Shown here: in pieces, positions 42,687 to 51,167 of the stretch
Position numbering within the stretch: the stretch's first letter is position 1
How the letters are laid out: each line of letters starts with the position of its first letter
Assembly (NCBI GenBank): GCA_964569795.1
Contig: CAZMVB010000022.1
Location: 1 to 64,000 of the forward strand
Reading direction: 5' to 3'
DNA length: 64,000 nt
From: JAHJDS01 sp964569795
GTDB lineage: Bacteria > Desulfobacterota > Desulfarculia > Desulfarculales > JAHJDS01
Notes under the pieces: generated by a model
The model's input: the letters and a program-made list of their open reading frames with translations, nothing else
The model's database searches: none
What the model was told of the DNA's origin: nothing
Position numbers and translations under genes: made by a program

Positions 42687-43045
42687 TCCGGACTCGAGAG
42701 GCCGCTGAAAAAGTAACCCGCTCGAGTTACAATCATCCGAGACGTCATTATCAGCTCCCTGGGCGGTACGTCGTCAGCCGGCAAGGATGAGTCCTTTTAT
42801 CAATTGACAGTCAGAAATGGCTGGTCAATAATATGAGAAAATAGCGATTGTGTGATTGCGGATGAGCAACTGACCAGAAACGGCGCTTCCTCAGCGCGGG
42901 TCTTGCCGGGTTCATCCTGTCCCTCACGCAGATATCCAACTCTCTTAAAAATCACGCTCTAGACGGTCCTGGCCGAGACCGCCTTGACGGCGGTCAAAAA
43001 GCTATCGAATCGATCCCGACGAATTCATGACACGGGGGGGTTCCC
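42687..43045. other. Intergenic region upstream of adenylate cyclase gene
   Basis: No gene is seen. The region carries the promoter described at 42804-42832. A seven-pair hairpin lies at 42977-42995 (GACCGCC, TTGAC, GGCGGTC). The sequence GGCCGCTGAAAAAGT near 42701 resembles an IS end but has no partner. Confidence 0.45.
42804..42832 (+). promoter_or_regulatory. Sigma-70-type promoter inside an inverted repeat
   Basis: TTGACA at 42804-42809, a 17-base spacer and AATAAT at 42827-42832 make a near-consensus promoter reading toward the adenylate cyclase gene. ATTGAC (42803-42808) and GTCAAT (42824-42829) are exact inverted copies centred on it, so a dimeric repressor could occlude it. The leader would be about 200 bases. 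Confidence 0.6.
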
Positions 43046-44947
43046 ATGTCCGAGGAAGGCTACCGTCGCCGGCTGGCTGCCCTGCTCAGCGCGGACGTGG
43101 AGGGGTACAGCCGTTTGATGCGGGAGGATGAGGACACCACCATCCGGACCGTGACCGAGTATCGAAACGTCATCATTGATCTGATCAGGAGGTATCGGGG
43201 CCGGGTGGTGGACTCACCGGGAGACAACGTCCTGGCCGAGTTCGGCAGCGTGGTCGATGCGGTGAACTGTGCCGTCGAGGTCCAGCGGGATTTGGCCGAG
43301 CGGAACCTGGAGCTGGCCGAGAAACGGCGGATGAAGTGGCGGATCGGCGTCAACCTGGGGGACGTGGTCCAGGACGGCGAGCGGATCTACGGCGACGGGG
43401 TGAACGTGGCGGCCCGCATGGAGAGCCTGGCCGAGGGCGGCGGAATCTGTCTGTCGGGCACCGTCTTTGACGCCATCGAGAACAAGATCGGCCTGGAGTA
43501 CGAGTACCTGGGAGAGCAGGAAGTAAAGAATATCCCCAAACCGATCAGAGCTTATCGGGTGCTTTCCCATCCAGGTGACGCGGCCCACCGGGTGCTCAAG
43601 GCCAGGAAGGCCGCAAGCAAGAGGTGGCGGAGCCTGGTGGCGGCCGCGGCGGCCGTCCTGATCGTGGCCGCGGCCGTGGCCGTCATGCAGTACTCCTTCC
43701 GGTCCCCGCCGCAAAAGCCCCCCGCGCCCCAGGTCAAGGCCCTGCCCCTGCCGGACAAGCCCTCCATCGCCGTCCTGCCGTTCGCCAATACCAGCGGCGA
43801 CCCAAAACAGGACTATCTGAGTGACGGTATCACCGACCAGCTCATCTACGCCCTGTCCCGGGTGCCCGGCCTGTTTGTGATCGCCCGACAGTCGTCCTTC
43901 TTTTACAAGGGCAAGAAGGTGGAGGTCCGGCAGGTGGGCCGGGAACTGGGAGTCAAGTATGTCCTGGAAGGGAACGTGGACCGATCCGGGGACAGGCTGC
44001 GGATCACGGCCCAGCTGATCGACGCCCAGACCGGACGTCACCTCTGGGCCGAACGATATGACCGCAAATTGAAGGACATCTTCGCCGTCCAGGACGCGAT
44101 TACCTTGAAAGTTGTCAACGCCGTATTTGTTGGCACGTCTTATAGTTGGAAAGCTCTTGATACCTATTTGGGAAAAGGGACCAGAAACTTCGAGGCCCTG
44201 GTTGCCAATTTGAAAGCGGAAGCATACTGCCGCCAAGGGAATGCAGAGACCAACATCCAGGCCATACGATTCGCCCGGCGGGCCATCGCCCTGGACCCGC
44301 AGTATCCAGCACCCTACGCCCGCCTGGCGATCGATATCGCCAAGGACTTATGGCTGGGCACTTCCAGGTCTCCCCGAAAGTCCCTTCAAAAGGCGGTCGA
44401 ACTATGCCAAAAGGCCCTGGCCCTCGACAAGACTAACCCTGACGCCAACTCATATCTGGCCTTCGTCTATGCCTGGCAAGGGCGCCCCCAGAAGGCCCTG
44501 GAACAAGCGGAGCGGGCCATCGCCTTCAATCCAAATTGGCCCGATGCTCATTTTGCCAAGGGCATGGCTCTTTTTTACATGGGCAAGCCCAAACAAGCCC
44601 TGTCGGCTATGAAGAAGGCCATCCGTCTCAACCCCGAGGGGCCCTCCGTATTTTTTGTGTATCTGGGCTATGCCTATATGGCCATTAAGCAGTATGAGAA
44701 GGCCCTGACCGCCTTCAAGAAAGCAGTATCCCAGGCACCCAATTATTATGCGAATCACCTCGGCCTGGTCTATTGCTATGTCAAGACCGGCCGGATGAAA
44801 CTGGCCCGGGCGGAAGCGGCCGAGGTCCTCAGGTTAAAACCTGATTTCTCCGTAGCGTGGTTTGAAAAGGCTAATGCTGTGCCGAACAAAAATCGAGCCA
44901 GCAATAAACGCTTCTCGGATGTCTTACGCAAAGCGGGGCTGAAGTGA
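43046..44947 (+). CDS. Class III adenylate/guanylate cyclase with TolB-like and TPR regions
   Basis: The 633-residue protein has an N-terminal cyclase domain (about 8-175) with the metal-binding aspartates in SADVEGYS and GDNVLAEF and the NVAARMES segment. A transmembrane helix (about 195-215) follows, then a TolB N-terminal-like domain (SIAVLPFANTSGDPKQDYLSDG, split by the usual loop) and several TPR repeats to the C-terminus. It is likely an inner-membrane protein with a cytoplasmic cyclase and periplasmic TPR part. The product (cAMP or cGMP) is not certain. The last ~50 codons are duplicated downstream of the rhodanese gene. Confidence 0.85.
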   Translation: MSEEGYRRRLAALLSADVEGYSRLMREDEDTTIRTVTEYRNVIIDLIRRYRGRVVDSPGDNVLAEFGSVVDAVNCAVEVQRDLAERNLELAEKRRMKWRIGVNLGDVVQDGERIYGDGVNVAARMESLAEGGGICLSGTVFDAIENKIGLEYEYLGEQEVKNIPKPIRAYRVLSHPGDAAHRVLKARKAASKRWRSLVAAAAAVLIVAAAVAVMQYSFRSPPQKPPAPQVKALPLPDKPSIAVLPFANTSGDPKQDYLSDGITDQLIYALSRVPGLFVIARQSSFFYKGKKVEVRQVGRELGVKYVLEGNVDRSGDRLRITAQLIDAQTGRHLWAERYDRKLKDIFAVQDAITLKVVNAVFVGTSYSWKALDTYLGKGTRNFEALVANLKAEAYCRQGNAETNIQAIRFARRAIALDPQYPAPYARLAIDIAKDLWLGTSRSPRKSLQKAVELCQKALALDKTNPDANSYLAFVYAWQGRPQKALEQAERAIAFNPNWPDAHFAKGMALFYMGKPKQALSAMKKAIRLNPEGPSVFFVYLGYAYMAIKQYEKALTAFKKAVSQAPNYYANHLGLVYCYVKTGRMKLARAEAAEVLRLKPDFSVAWFEKANAVPNKNRASNKRFSDVLRKAGLK

Positions 44948-45055
44948 TTCAATGACGGACGATCGGATATGAGGTCGATCATGAAGAGATCCCCCTCCAA
45001 AATGCCATTGCCCGACCTCCAGGGGTTTTTCGCCCAACCCCTGGAGGCGGAACGG
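44803..45055 (+). repeat. Long direct repeat copy 1 (cyclase 3' end plus terminator)
   Basis: This segment covers the last ~48 codons of the cyclase-TPR gene and about 105 downstream bases. It matches 46077-46326 with scattered substitutions and a single three-base gap by eye. The rhodanese gene lies between the copies. The conserved downstream part includes a hairpin and the sequence ATGACGGACGATCGGA. Confidence 0.85.
45016..45047 (+). terminator. Hairpin terminator after cyclase gene
   Basis: CCTCCAGGGG and CCCCTGGAGG form a perfect 10-bp stem around a 12-base loop beginning TTTTT. No T-run follows the stem, so termination may be weak. GGTTATTAACC at 45054-45064 is a separate short dyad just before the rhodanese gene. 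Confidence 0.6.
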
Positions 45056-45123
45056 TTATTAACCATATATTGCCTGAATCTACCCCTGGCCAACACCAAT
45101 TTTAGCTAACGGGAGGAGGGAAA

Positions 45124-46068
45124 ATGAAGAAGGGAATTCTGCTTGGCATTGTGTCCATCGTTGCCGGCGCAACATTTCTCATGGGAGGCCCGGCCCTGGC
45201 CGGGGGCCGGACGATCGCCCCCTTTGTTTCCACCGCCTGGCTGGCTACCAACAGCAACTCGCCGAATTTGGTGATCCTCGATGTCCGGCGCGCCAAGGCC
45301 TACAAGGCTGGTCACATTCCCGGTTCCATAAGCGCGCCTTTCGGATTTCCCGTATCGGGTTGGATCGTCGTCCGGAACAAGCTTTTCCTGGAACTTCCCG
45401 ACACCCCCAAGTTGTTCAGGTACATCGGCGGGCTTGGGATCGGTCCCAAGTCACGGGTGGTCGTCGTCGGCGCTCACTTCCAGAATCTGCCGGTTCCTCC
45501 AGAGTATGGCCTGTGTCAAGTTGACCGGATCGCCTTGACGCTCATCTATGCCGGTGTGCCCAATGTGGCCATACTCAACGGCGGATTCCCCAAATGGAAG
45601 GCCGAGAAACGGCCCGTCAGCCTGAAGGCCGCCAAGCTGAAGCCGGTCACCTTCAAGGGCGCGGTGAACCGACACATATTTGTCTCCATGGCCTATGTCC
45701 GCCGCCACCTGAAAAAGGCCAAGCTCATCGATGCCAGGGATCCCGACGTTTACTACGGTGTCGTGATGACTCGCTGGGCCAAAAAGGCAGGCCACATCCC
45801 CGGGGCTTCTTCCTTGCCGGCTATCTGGATCTGGAAGCGGAACAAGGGCGGCTATTATACCTACAGGGACCGGAAGACCTTGGCGGCCATGGCGGCCGGC
45901 GTGCTCGGCAAAGGGGAAAACATTCTCTATTGCGGGGGTGGCGGGTACGCCGCCACATGGTGGTTTGTGCTGACCCAGGCGCTGGGTAAAAAGAACATCA
46001 AGTTCTATGACGGTTCCACCGAGGAGTGGAGCAGTCACTACAACATGGTCCCTTACCGCTGGGAGTAA
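45124..46068 (+). CDS. Secreted tandem rhodanese (thiosulfate/3-mercaptopyruvate sulfurtransferase-like)
   Basis: The 314-residue protein has a signal peptide (MKKGILLGIVSIVAGATF...ALA, cleavage near residue 26). Two rhodanese domains follow: the N-terminal one has LVILDVRRAKAYKAGHIPGS and lacks an obvious catalytic loop, and the C-terminal one has LIDARDPDVYYG, AGHIPGASSLP and the active loop with Cys270 (YCGGGGYAA), similar to the CGxGVTA loop of mercaptopyruvate sulfurtransferases. GGGAGGAGGG precedes the ATG. It should transfer sulfur in the periplasm. The gene sits between two ~250-bp repeats, which suggests insertion into or replacement of a paralogous cyclase locus. Confidence 0.9.
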   Translation: MKKGILLGIVSIVAGATFLMGGPALAGGRTIAPFVSTAWLATNSNSPNLVILDVRRAKAYKAGHIPGSISAPFGFPVSGWIVVRNKLFLELPDTPKLFRYIGGLGIGPKSRVVVVGAHFQNLPVPPEYGLCQVDRIALTLIYAGVPNVAILNGGFPKWKAEKRPVSLKAAKLKPVTFKGAVNRHIFVSMAYVRRHLKKAKLIDARDPDVYYGVVMTRWAKKAGHIPGASSLPAIWIWKRNKGGYYTYRDRKTLAAMAAGVLGKGENILYCGGGGYAATWWFVLTQALGKKNIKFYDGSTEEWSSHYNMVPYRWE

Positions 46069-46077
46069 ATCGCGCCG

Positions 46078-46218
46078 GCCCGGGCGGAAGCGGCCGAGGT
46101 CCTCAGGTTAAAGCCAAATTTCTCCGTAGCGTTGTATGGAAAGGCTATGGCTATGCGCAAAGATCGAGCTAACGTGAAACGCTTCTTGGATGCCCTACGC
46201 AAGGCGGGGCTGAAGTGA
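46078..46218 (+). pseudogene. C-terminal fragment of a second cyclase-TPR paralog
   Basis: The frame reads ARAEAAEVLRLKPNFSVAL, then KAMAMRKDRANVKRF and ends LRKAGLK, aligning with the last ~47 residues of the cyclase-TPR protein at 43046-44947. It has no start codon or upstream domain because the rhodanese gene ends just before it. The frame is still open and substitutions are moderate, so it derives from a diverged paralog rather than a fresh duplication. Confidence 0.8.
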
Positions 46219-46286
46219 TTCGATGACGGACGATCGGACATGAGGTCGATCATGAAGAGATACCCCTCCAAAATGCCGCCGCCCGG

Positions 46287-46318
46287 CCTCCAGGGGTTAT
46301 TCGCCCAACCCCTGGAGG
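46287..46318. terminator. Hairpin between convergent genes
   Basis: The 10-bp stem CCTCCAGGGG/CCCCTGGAGG is conserved from repeat copy 1. Here it lies ten bases past the chemoreceptor stop codon, so it could end transcripts from either side. Confidence 0.6.
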
Positions 46319-46327
46319 CGGGGCGGA

Positions 46328-48748
46328 CTATTTCTGGAACCGGGTCACGACCTCGGTCAGGCGGCCGGCCATGTTTGACAGCTCGCCGGCCCCCCGCGCC
46401 ATTTCCATGATCGCCGCCAGGGACTCCCGGGTCGAGGCGGCGATGGCCTCGACGTTCCGGGAGACCTCGTCGGTGGCCGCGGTCTGCTCCTCGGCCGCGG
46501 CGGCGATCTGGGTCACCACTTCGGCCACCTGGTTGGTGTTACCGACGATTTGCTCGAGCATCTCCCCGGCCTGGCCGGCCAGTTGGACCCCCTGGGAGAC
46601 GTTGGCCTGGGTGGCCTCGACCCGCTGGACCGTGGTCCCGGTCGAGGCCTTGATCGACTCGATGGTCTGGGCGACCTCCTTGGTGGCGGACATGGTCTTC
46701 TCGGCCAGCTTCCGGACCTCGTCGGCCACCACGGCGAAACCGCGACCCGCCTCCCCGGCCCGGGCCGCCTCGATGGCCGCGTTGAGGGCCAGCAGGTTGG
46801 TCTGATCGGCGATGTCCTCGATCACCCCGACCACCTGGTCGATGGCCTCGCTCTTGGCCGACAGGTCCTTCACCGCCCGGACCACGTCCTCGGCGTCCTG
46901 GCTGATCCGGCTGATGGCTGAAATGGTGTCCTTGACCACCGTCCCGCCTTCCTGGGCCAACCGGCCGGCGGCCTGGGCCTCGTCGGCGCCCCGGGCCGCG
47001 CTCTCGGCCGCCTCGCGGACAGCGGCGCTCATTTCCTCGATGGTGGTGGCCACGGCCGAGGCCTGGGCGCTCTGTTCCTCGGTGCTCGAGGACATCTCGT
47101 CGGTCGAGGCCGACATCTGGGTCGAGGCCGAGGCCAGTTGTTCGGCCAGGGCGCTGACCTCCCGGGCCACCTCCAGCAGGGCGGCCTGCTGGCTCTTTAT
47201 TTCCTCCTGCTGGCGTTTCTGGTCGGTGATGTCCACCCCGATGCCCATCACCCCGGTGACCCGGCCGGACAGGTCCTTGAGCGGGGACAGGGCCGACAGG
47301 ACGATCCGGGGACGGCCCTTGATGGGGACCTGGACTTCCTCGTGGAGCACCTCGCCGGACTCGAGGATCTCGGCGGCCATGGCCGCCACCCGGCCGTCGG
47401 TGTCCGGAACGATCTCGGCGACCGACATCCGCCCGATGATCTCGGCCATCTTCCGGCCGGTGATGATCTCCACCGCCTCAGCGTAGGCCGGGTTGATGTA
47501 GGTCACGGTCAGGTTCCGGTCGGCGGTCCACAGGGGCACCGCCACGCCGGTCTTGACGGACTGGCCCTCGCCGATGACCCCGGTCAGCATGGTCCGCAGG
47601 CTGGCGGCCAGGTGTCCCAGCTCGTCCTTGGCCTCGTAGGTGATCTGTCGCGACAGGTCCCCGGCGGCGATGGCGTCGGACACCTCGACCAGCTCCCCCA
47701 GGGGCCGGGTGATGGACCGGGCCACCAGCAAGGCCAGGAGCGAGATCAGGGCCGCCAGGACGATGGCGGCGATCAGACTGATCACGCCCAGCCGCCGCAC
47801 GGCGCTGAAGGCCTCGGCCGTGTCCAGGTCGGCCACGATCGCCCAGCGCATCCCCGCAATGTCAAGCGGGGCATAGTCCGACAGGACGCGCCGGCCGGCG
47901 TAGTTGGTCAGGATGGTCGTCCCCTGCCGGCCCTTGAGGGCCTGCCGGACGGCGACGGTGTCCACCTGGCCGGTCTTGGGCTTGGCCAGGGAGGCGGCCA
48001 CCGAGAAGCGGTTGTGCAGCAGCCGGGAATCGGACCGCATCGTCCGGTCCGCCCCGACCAGGTAGGTCTCGCCGGTGCGGCCCATACCCCCGCGTTCGAG
48101 CATGACCGAGTTGACCAGGCCGGTCCCGACCTGAACGGCCACCACGCCCACGAACTTGCCCTCCTCGTTCTTGATCGGGCCGGCCACGAAGGCCGCCGGC
48201 CGTTTACCGCCCGGAGGGTACAGGGCGAAGTCGGTCACGATCACCCGGCCTTTCTTGGCCCGGACAAAGGCCCGGCCCAGGACCGATTTGGCCCATGGGC
48301 CCCGGGTCACGTTTCGACCCAGGTGTCCCAGCCGGGCCACCGAATAGACCACGTCCCCGGCGGCGGAGATGATGACCAGGTCGCGCACCCCGAAATTCTT
48401 CTTCATGTCCTTGAACGCCTGGTCGTATTTGCCCACGGTCCGCTTCCAGTTGGTGCCGGTCTTGCGGCCGTCGGCCCCGAAGGCCCACGAGATCGAGGAC
48501 AGCGCGTTGCGGGTGCCGGGGTTGTCCTTGAGCAGATGGACCAGGGAGGTCAGGCCCGAAAAGATCTGGAGCAACTGTTTGGACTTGATCTGGCGGACCG
48601 CCCGCAGCTTGGCAAAGGCCTCCGCCTCCAGGGCGGCGCTGCTCTGGCTGTAGGCCAACACCCCTAAAACGAGCATCGGAATCAGTCCGGCGATCAAAAA
48701 GAGTCCGATCAGTTTGGGACCGAGTCTGATGTTTCGATACCAACCCAT
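46328..48748 (-). CDS. Methyl-accepting chemotaxis protein with Cache, HAMP and PAS domains
   Basis: The 806-residue receptor has a first membrane helix (about 12-32), a large periplasmic Cache-type sensor (about 35-315), a second helix (about 320-345), HAMP, a PAS domain (about 405-520, ending GVDITDQK) and a C-terminal signalling hairpin. The hairpin tip is [28 protein letters not shown] (tip at about 675-700). Glutamate/glutamine pairs suit methylation by a CheR/CheB pair such as the one at 61.5-64 kb. The periplasmic ligand is unknown. Start ATG 48748. Confidence 0.9.
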   Translation of the reverse strand: MGWYRNIRLGPKLIGLFLIAGLIPMLVLGVLAYSQSSAALEAEAFAKLRAVRQIKSKQLLQIFSGLTSLVHLLKDNPGTRNALSSISWAFGADGRKTGTNWKRTVGKYDQAFKDMKKNFGVRDLVIISAAGDVVYSVARLGHLGRNVTRGPWAKSVLGRAFVRAKKGRVIVTDFALYPPGGKRPAAFVAGPIKNEEGKFVGVVAVQVGTGLVNSVMLERGGMGRTGETYLVGADRTMRSDSRLLHNRFSVAASLAKPKTGQVDTVAVRQALKGRQGTTILTNYAGRRVLSDYAPLDIAGMRWAIVADLDTAEAFSAVRRLGVISLIAAIVLAALISLLALLVARSITRPLGELVEVSDAIAAGDLSRQITYEAKDELGHLAASLRTMLTGVIGEGQSVKTGVAVPLWTADRNLTVTYINPAYAEAVEIITGRKMAEIIGRMSVAEIVPDTDGRVAAMAAEILESGEVLHEEVQVPIKGRPRIVLSALSPLKDLSGRVTGVMGIGVDITDQKRQQEEIKSQQAALLEVAREVSALAEQLASASTQMSASTDEMSSSTEEQSAQASAVATTIEEMSAAVREAAESAARGADEAQAAGRLAQEGGTVVKDTISAISRISQDAEDVVRAVKDLSAKSEAIDQVVGVIEDIADQTNLLALNAAIEAARAGEAGRGFAVVADEVRKLAEKTMSATKEVAQTIESIKASTGTTVQRVEATQANVSQGVQLAGQAGEMLEQIVGNTNQVAEVVTQIAAAAEEQTAATDEVSRNVEAIAASTRESLAAIMEMARGAGELSNMAGRLTEVVTRFQK

Positions 48749-49179
48749 TGCTGCCCCCTTGGAAGTCTTTGCCCTCGCTCCGCTGACCGCTTGGCCGGCG
48801 CCCGTGGGACCCCGACAGGAAATCAGTCCGATCCCCTGTCGGAAAAGGTCCCTAACCTCGGCGCAAGACTATCTCACATCGGGGAACCGGGCAAGGCCCA
48901 GTTGGCCGAGCCGCTCTTTGTCCGGGCCGGCCCGGATCGGTTGAGCCAAGATGATCCCCACTGAGCGGTTTTCCCCTTGACCGGGATCAGGCGGCAGTCC
49001 CCGCGGCACGGCCGGGTTTCCTCCCGGGCAGACTTGTTTTTCGGCCTCTTAAAGAAAGGCGGAACATATCCTGCCAGACACGGAAGCGGCCGGCCTCAGG
49101 CCATGGTCGCCCCTGGGCCCTTGGCAGACCTCAGGTTGGGCCGTGTTTCCCTTGAAATGGGGTGGGGTAAAAAAAATTA
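48749..49179. other. Intergenic region between chemoreceptor and GntR genes
   Basis: No gene is supported in these 431 bases. The frame at about 48880-48965 reads LSHIGEPGKAQLAEPLFVRAG before a stop, which could be a coding fragment, but it is too short to identify. Confidence 0.4.
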
Positions 49180-49207
49180 TTGACATGTTGAGGCGGCCAT
49201 GTAGAAT
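49180..49207 (+). promoter_or_regulatory. Sigma-70 promoter of the gntR-TRAP operon
   Basis: TTGACA at 49180-49185, a 16-base spacer and TAGAAT at 49202-49207 read toward the GntR-type gene. The operator described next overlaps the -10 box. Confidence 0.7.
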
Positions 49208-49219
49208 TGTAGGACAATT
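49205..49219. promoter_or_regulatory. FadR/GntR-type operator
   Basis: AATTGT, AGG, ACAATT is a perfect 6-bp dyad that contains TTGTAGGACAA, an exact fit to the TNGTNNNACNA pattern of FadR-subfamily GntR regulators. It overlaps the -10 box and lies 18 bases before the regulator's own start codon, so self-repression relieved by ligand is likely. Confidence 0.75.
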
Positions 49220-49236
49220 ATACAGAGGAACAGATC

Positions 49237-49968
49237 GTGGACAGCATTGCCTTGAGTTTTCAGCCCATCAAGAACCAACGGACCTTTGAGCAAATCTCGG
49301 CCGAGATAAAGGCCATGATCTTCCAGGGGGCCCTCAAGCCCGGCGACCGGCTGCCCTCGGAAAACGAACTGGCCCGGCAGTTCCAGGTGGGCCGTCATTC
49401 GGTTCGCGAGGCCTTGCGCCTGCTGGAGATGTCCGGATTCATCACCATCCAGAAGGGGGCTCAGGGCGGACCGGTGATCAAGGACACGGTCCTGAACACC
49501 ATCAGCGATCTGTTCCGGGATTCGATGCAGATGAAGCGGGTCTCGCTCCGGGAACTGACCGTCGCCCGGGTCGAGATCGAGAAGGCGGTGTTGAAGCAGG
49601 TCCTGGTCAACGCCGGACCGGCCGACATCAAGCTCCTGGAGGCGAACGTCAGGGAAACGGAACGGAAGATCGACAGCCGGCAGCAGGCCCCCCAGGAAAA
49701 CATCAGCTTTCACCGGGTCCTGGCCCGGGCGTCGAAGAACCAGGTGTATGTCATCGTCATCGATTCCATCATGGCCGTGCTGAGCGACTTTTTGAGCGAA
49801 CTGGACACGGACCGGAAGATCTCGGTTTCCAACGCCCGGTATCACCGCCACATCCTGGAGGCGGTCAAGGCCAAGGACGCGGACCGGGCCCTGGAGCTGA
49901 TGGAAGAGCACCTTCTGATGGTGAACGCCTTGCTCAAGAAGGTTCCGGTCCGGGCCCGGCGGCCCTGA
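49237..49968 (+). CDS. GntR-family (FadR subfamily) transcription regulator
   Basis: The 243-residue protein has an N-terminal winged helix (LPSENELARQFQVGRHSVREALRLLE, about residues 40-66) and a C-terminal all-helical FCD-type ligand domain. His163 or so in SFHRVLARAS and two later histidines (YHRHILEA) resemble the metal-binding set of FCD domains. GTG 49237 follows AGAGGAA. It is the first gene of the TRAP/enolase operon and should repress it until the substrate or an intermediate binds. Confidence 0.9.
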   Translation: MDSIALSFQPIKNQRTFEQISAEIKAMIFQGALKPGDRLPSENELARQFQVGRHSVREALRLLEMSGFITIQKGAQGGPVIKDTVLNTISDLFRDSMQMKRVSLRELTVARVEIEKAVLKQVLVNAGPADIKLLEANVRETERKIDSRQQAPQENISFHRVLARASKNQVYVIVIDSIMAVLSDFLSELDTDRKISVSNARYHRHILEAVKAKDADRALELMEEHLLMVNALLKKVPVRARRP

Positions 49969-50055
49969 TCCGGCAAGGATTTCAGGCAGGGGGGCGGGGG
50001 CTGAAGCGCTTTTTTCCTGCCTCGGTCACAAACCAAAAAACGGAGGCTGACCAAA

Positions 50056-51078
50056 ATGAGAATGTCAACGGTGGTCAAGGGGCTGATGGTCGGGTCGTTG
50101 TGCCTGTCAATGACCCTGCTGGGAGTGGCGACCCCGGCGGCGATGGCCAGAAAACCTTACCGGATCAAGATCCTGGGTTTGAAGTTCGGCACGTTGGGCT
50201 ACGTCAGCACCTTTGCCCTGGCCGAGGTGATCAACAAGTACTCGACCTGGCTGCGGGCGACCGGTGTGGAGACCAGGGGGACCATTGTCAACGCCCGCAC
50301 CCTGGCCGCGGACAAGGCCGCCCGCGCGCACACGGTGGCCCTGATGACCTTGTCGGTGCAGCACCTGGCGAAAAACGGACTCAAGCCGTTCCCGAAGCCG
50401 TACAAGGGCATGCGGGCCATCATGTTGGCCTACCGGGTGGCCGGCGCCTTCGTCACCCTGGACCCCAAGATCAGGACCGGCCGGGACCTCATCGGGAAAC
50501 GGGTCGGCGTCGGCAAGAAGGGCAGCACCAGTTCGTTGTGGCCCGAGGTGATCTTCAAGTACGGCTGGAAGATCGCCGGCAAGGTCCGGCTGGTTCACCT
50601 GGGGTACAAGGGCAGCTACGACGCCCTGCGGTCCGGTTCGATTTCCGCCGCCCTGTTCAACCCGATGCTGCCGGGCGCCCTGGCCCCGGCGGCCCGGGAG
50701 CTGGTGGAATCGGTCAGGAAATTCTACATCCTGTCGGTCCCGGCGAGCGTCGTGGCCCGGGCCCGCAAGGCCAGCGGCATGCCGATCTATGCGGCCAGTC
50801 TGCCGGCCAAGGTGCTCAGCCCCAAGCAGACCCAGGCGCTGCACGGCTACTCGTTCAACATCGGCTTCTGGGCGGACAAGACCCTGCCGGCCGACGTGGC
50901 CTACGAGATCTGCCGCATCGTCTGGGAACACCTGGCCAAGTTCAAGTCCTATCACGCCGGCCTGAAGGGACTGACCCACCAGACCATGGCACTGGCCGCG
51001 GGCAGCCCCAAGGACTTCCACCCCGGGGCCCTCAAGTTCTACCGGCAAAAGAAGGTCAAGATCGGACTGGAGAGATAA
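50056..51078 (+). CDS. TAXI-family TRAP transporter solute receptor
   Basis: The 340-residue periplasmic binding protein has a signal peptide (hydrophobic run to TPAAMA near residue 31). The TAXI-type features are LTTAxx-like KILGLKFGTLGY near the start, LMTLSVQHLA and the DLIGKRVGVGKKGSTSS segment near residue 140. It is followed by its membrane partner after 89 bases. TAXI systems take up carboxylates such as glutamate or 2-oxoglutarate; the ligand here is unknown but is probably the operon's catabolic substrate. Confidence 0.85.
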   Translation: MRMSTVVKGLMVGSLCLSMTLLGVATPAAMARKPYRIKILGLKFGTLGYVSTFALAEVINKYSTWLRATGVETRGTIVNARTLAADKAARAHTVALMTLSVQHLAKNGLKPFPKPYKGMRAIMLAYRVAGAFVTLDPKIRTGRDLIGKRVGVGKKGSTSSLWPEVIFKYGWKIAGKVRLVHLGYKGSYDALRSGSISAALFNPMLPGALAPAARELVESVRKFYILSVPASVVARARKASGMPIYAASLPAKVLSPKQTQALHGYSFNIGFWADKTLPADVAYEICRIVWEHLAKFKSYHAGLKGLTHQTMALAAGSPKDFHPGALKFYRQKKVKIGLER

Positions 51079-51167
51079 GGTTCGATTGACGGGGCCCGCG
51101 GTCCCAACCGGCGGCGGTCGGGACGGCGGGCCCCCTGGACTGGAGGGCTGGCCTCCGGGGGGGCGAG

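Larger units (their letters stand above)
46077..46326 (+). repeat. Long direct repeat copy 2
   Basis: This is the partner of 44803-45055 and contains the paralog fragment and the same downstream flank. It abuts the 3' end of the convergent chemoreceptor gene at 46328. Confidence 0.85.
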
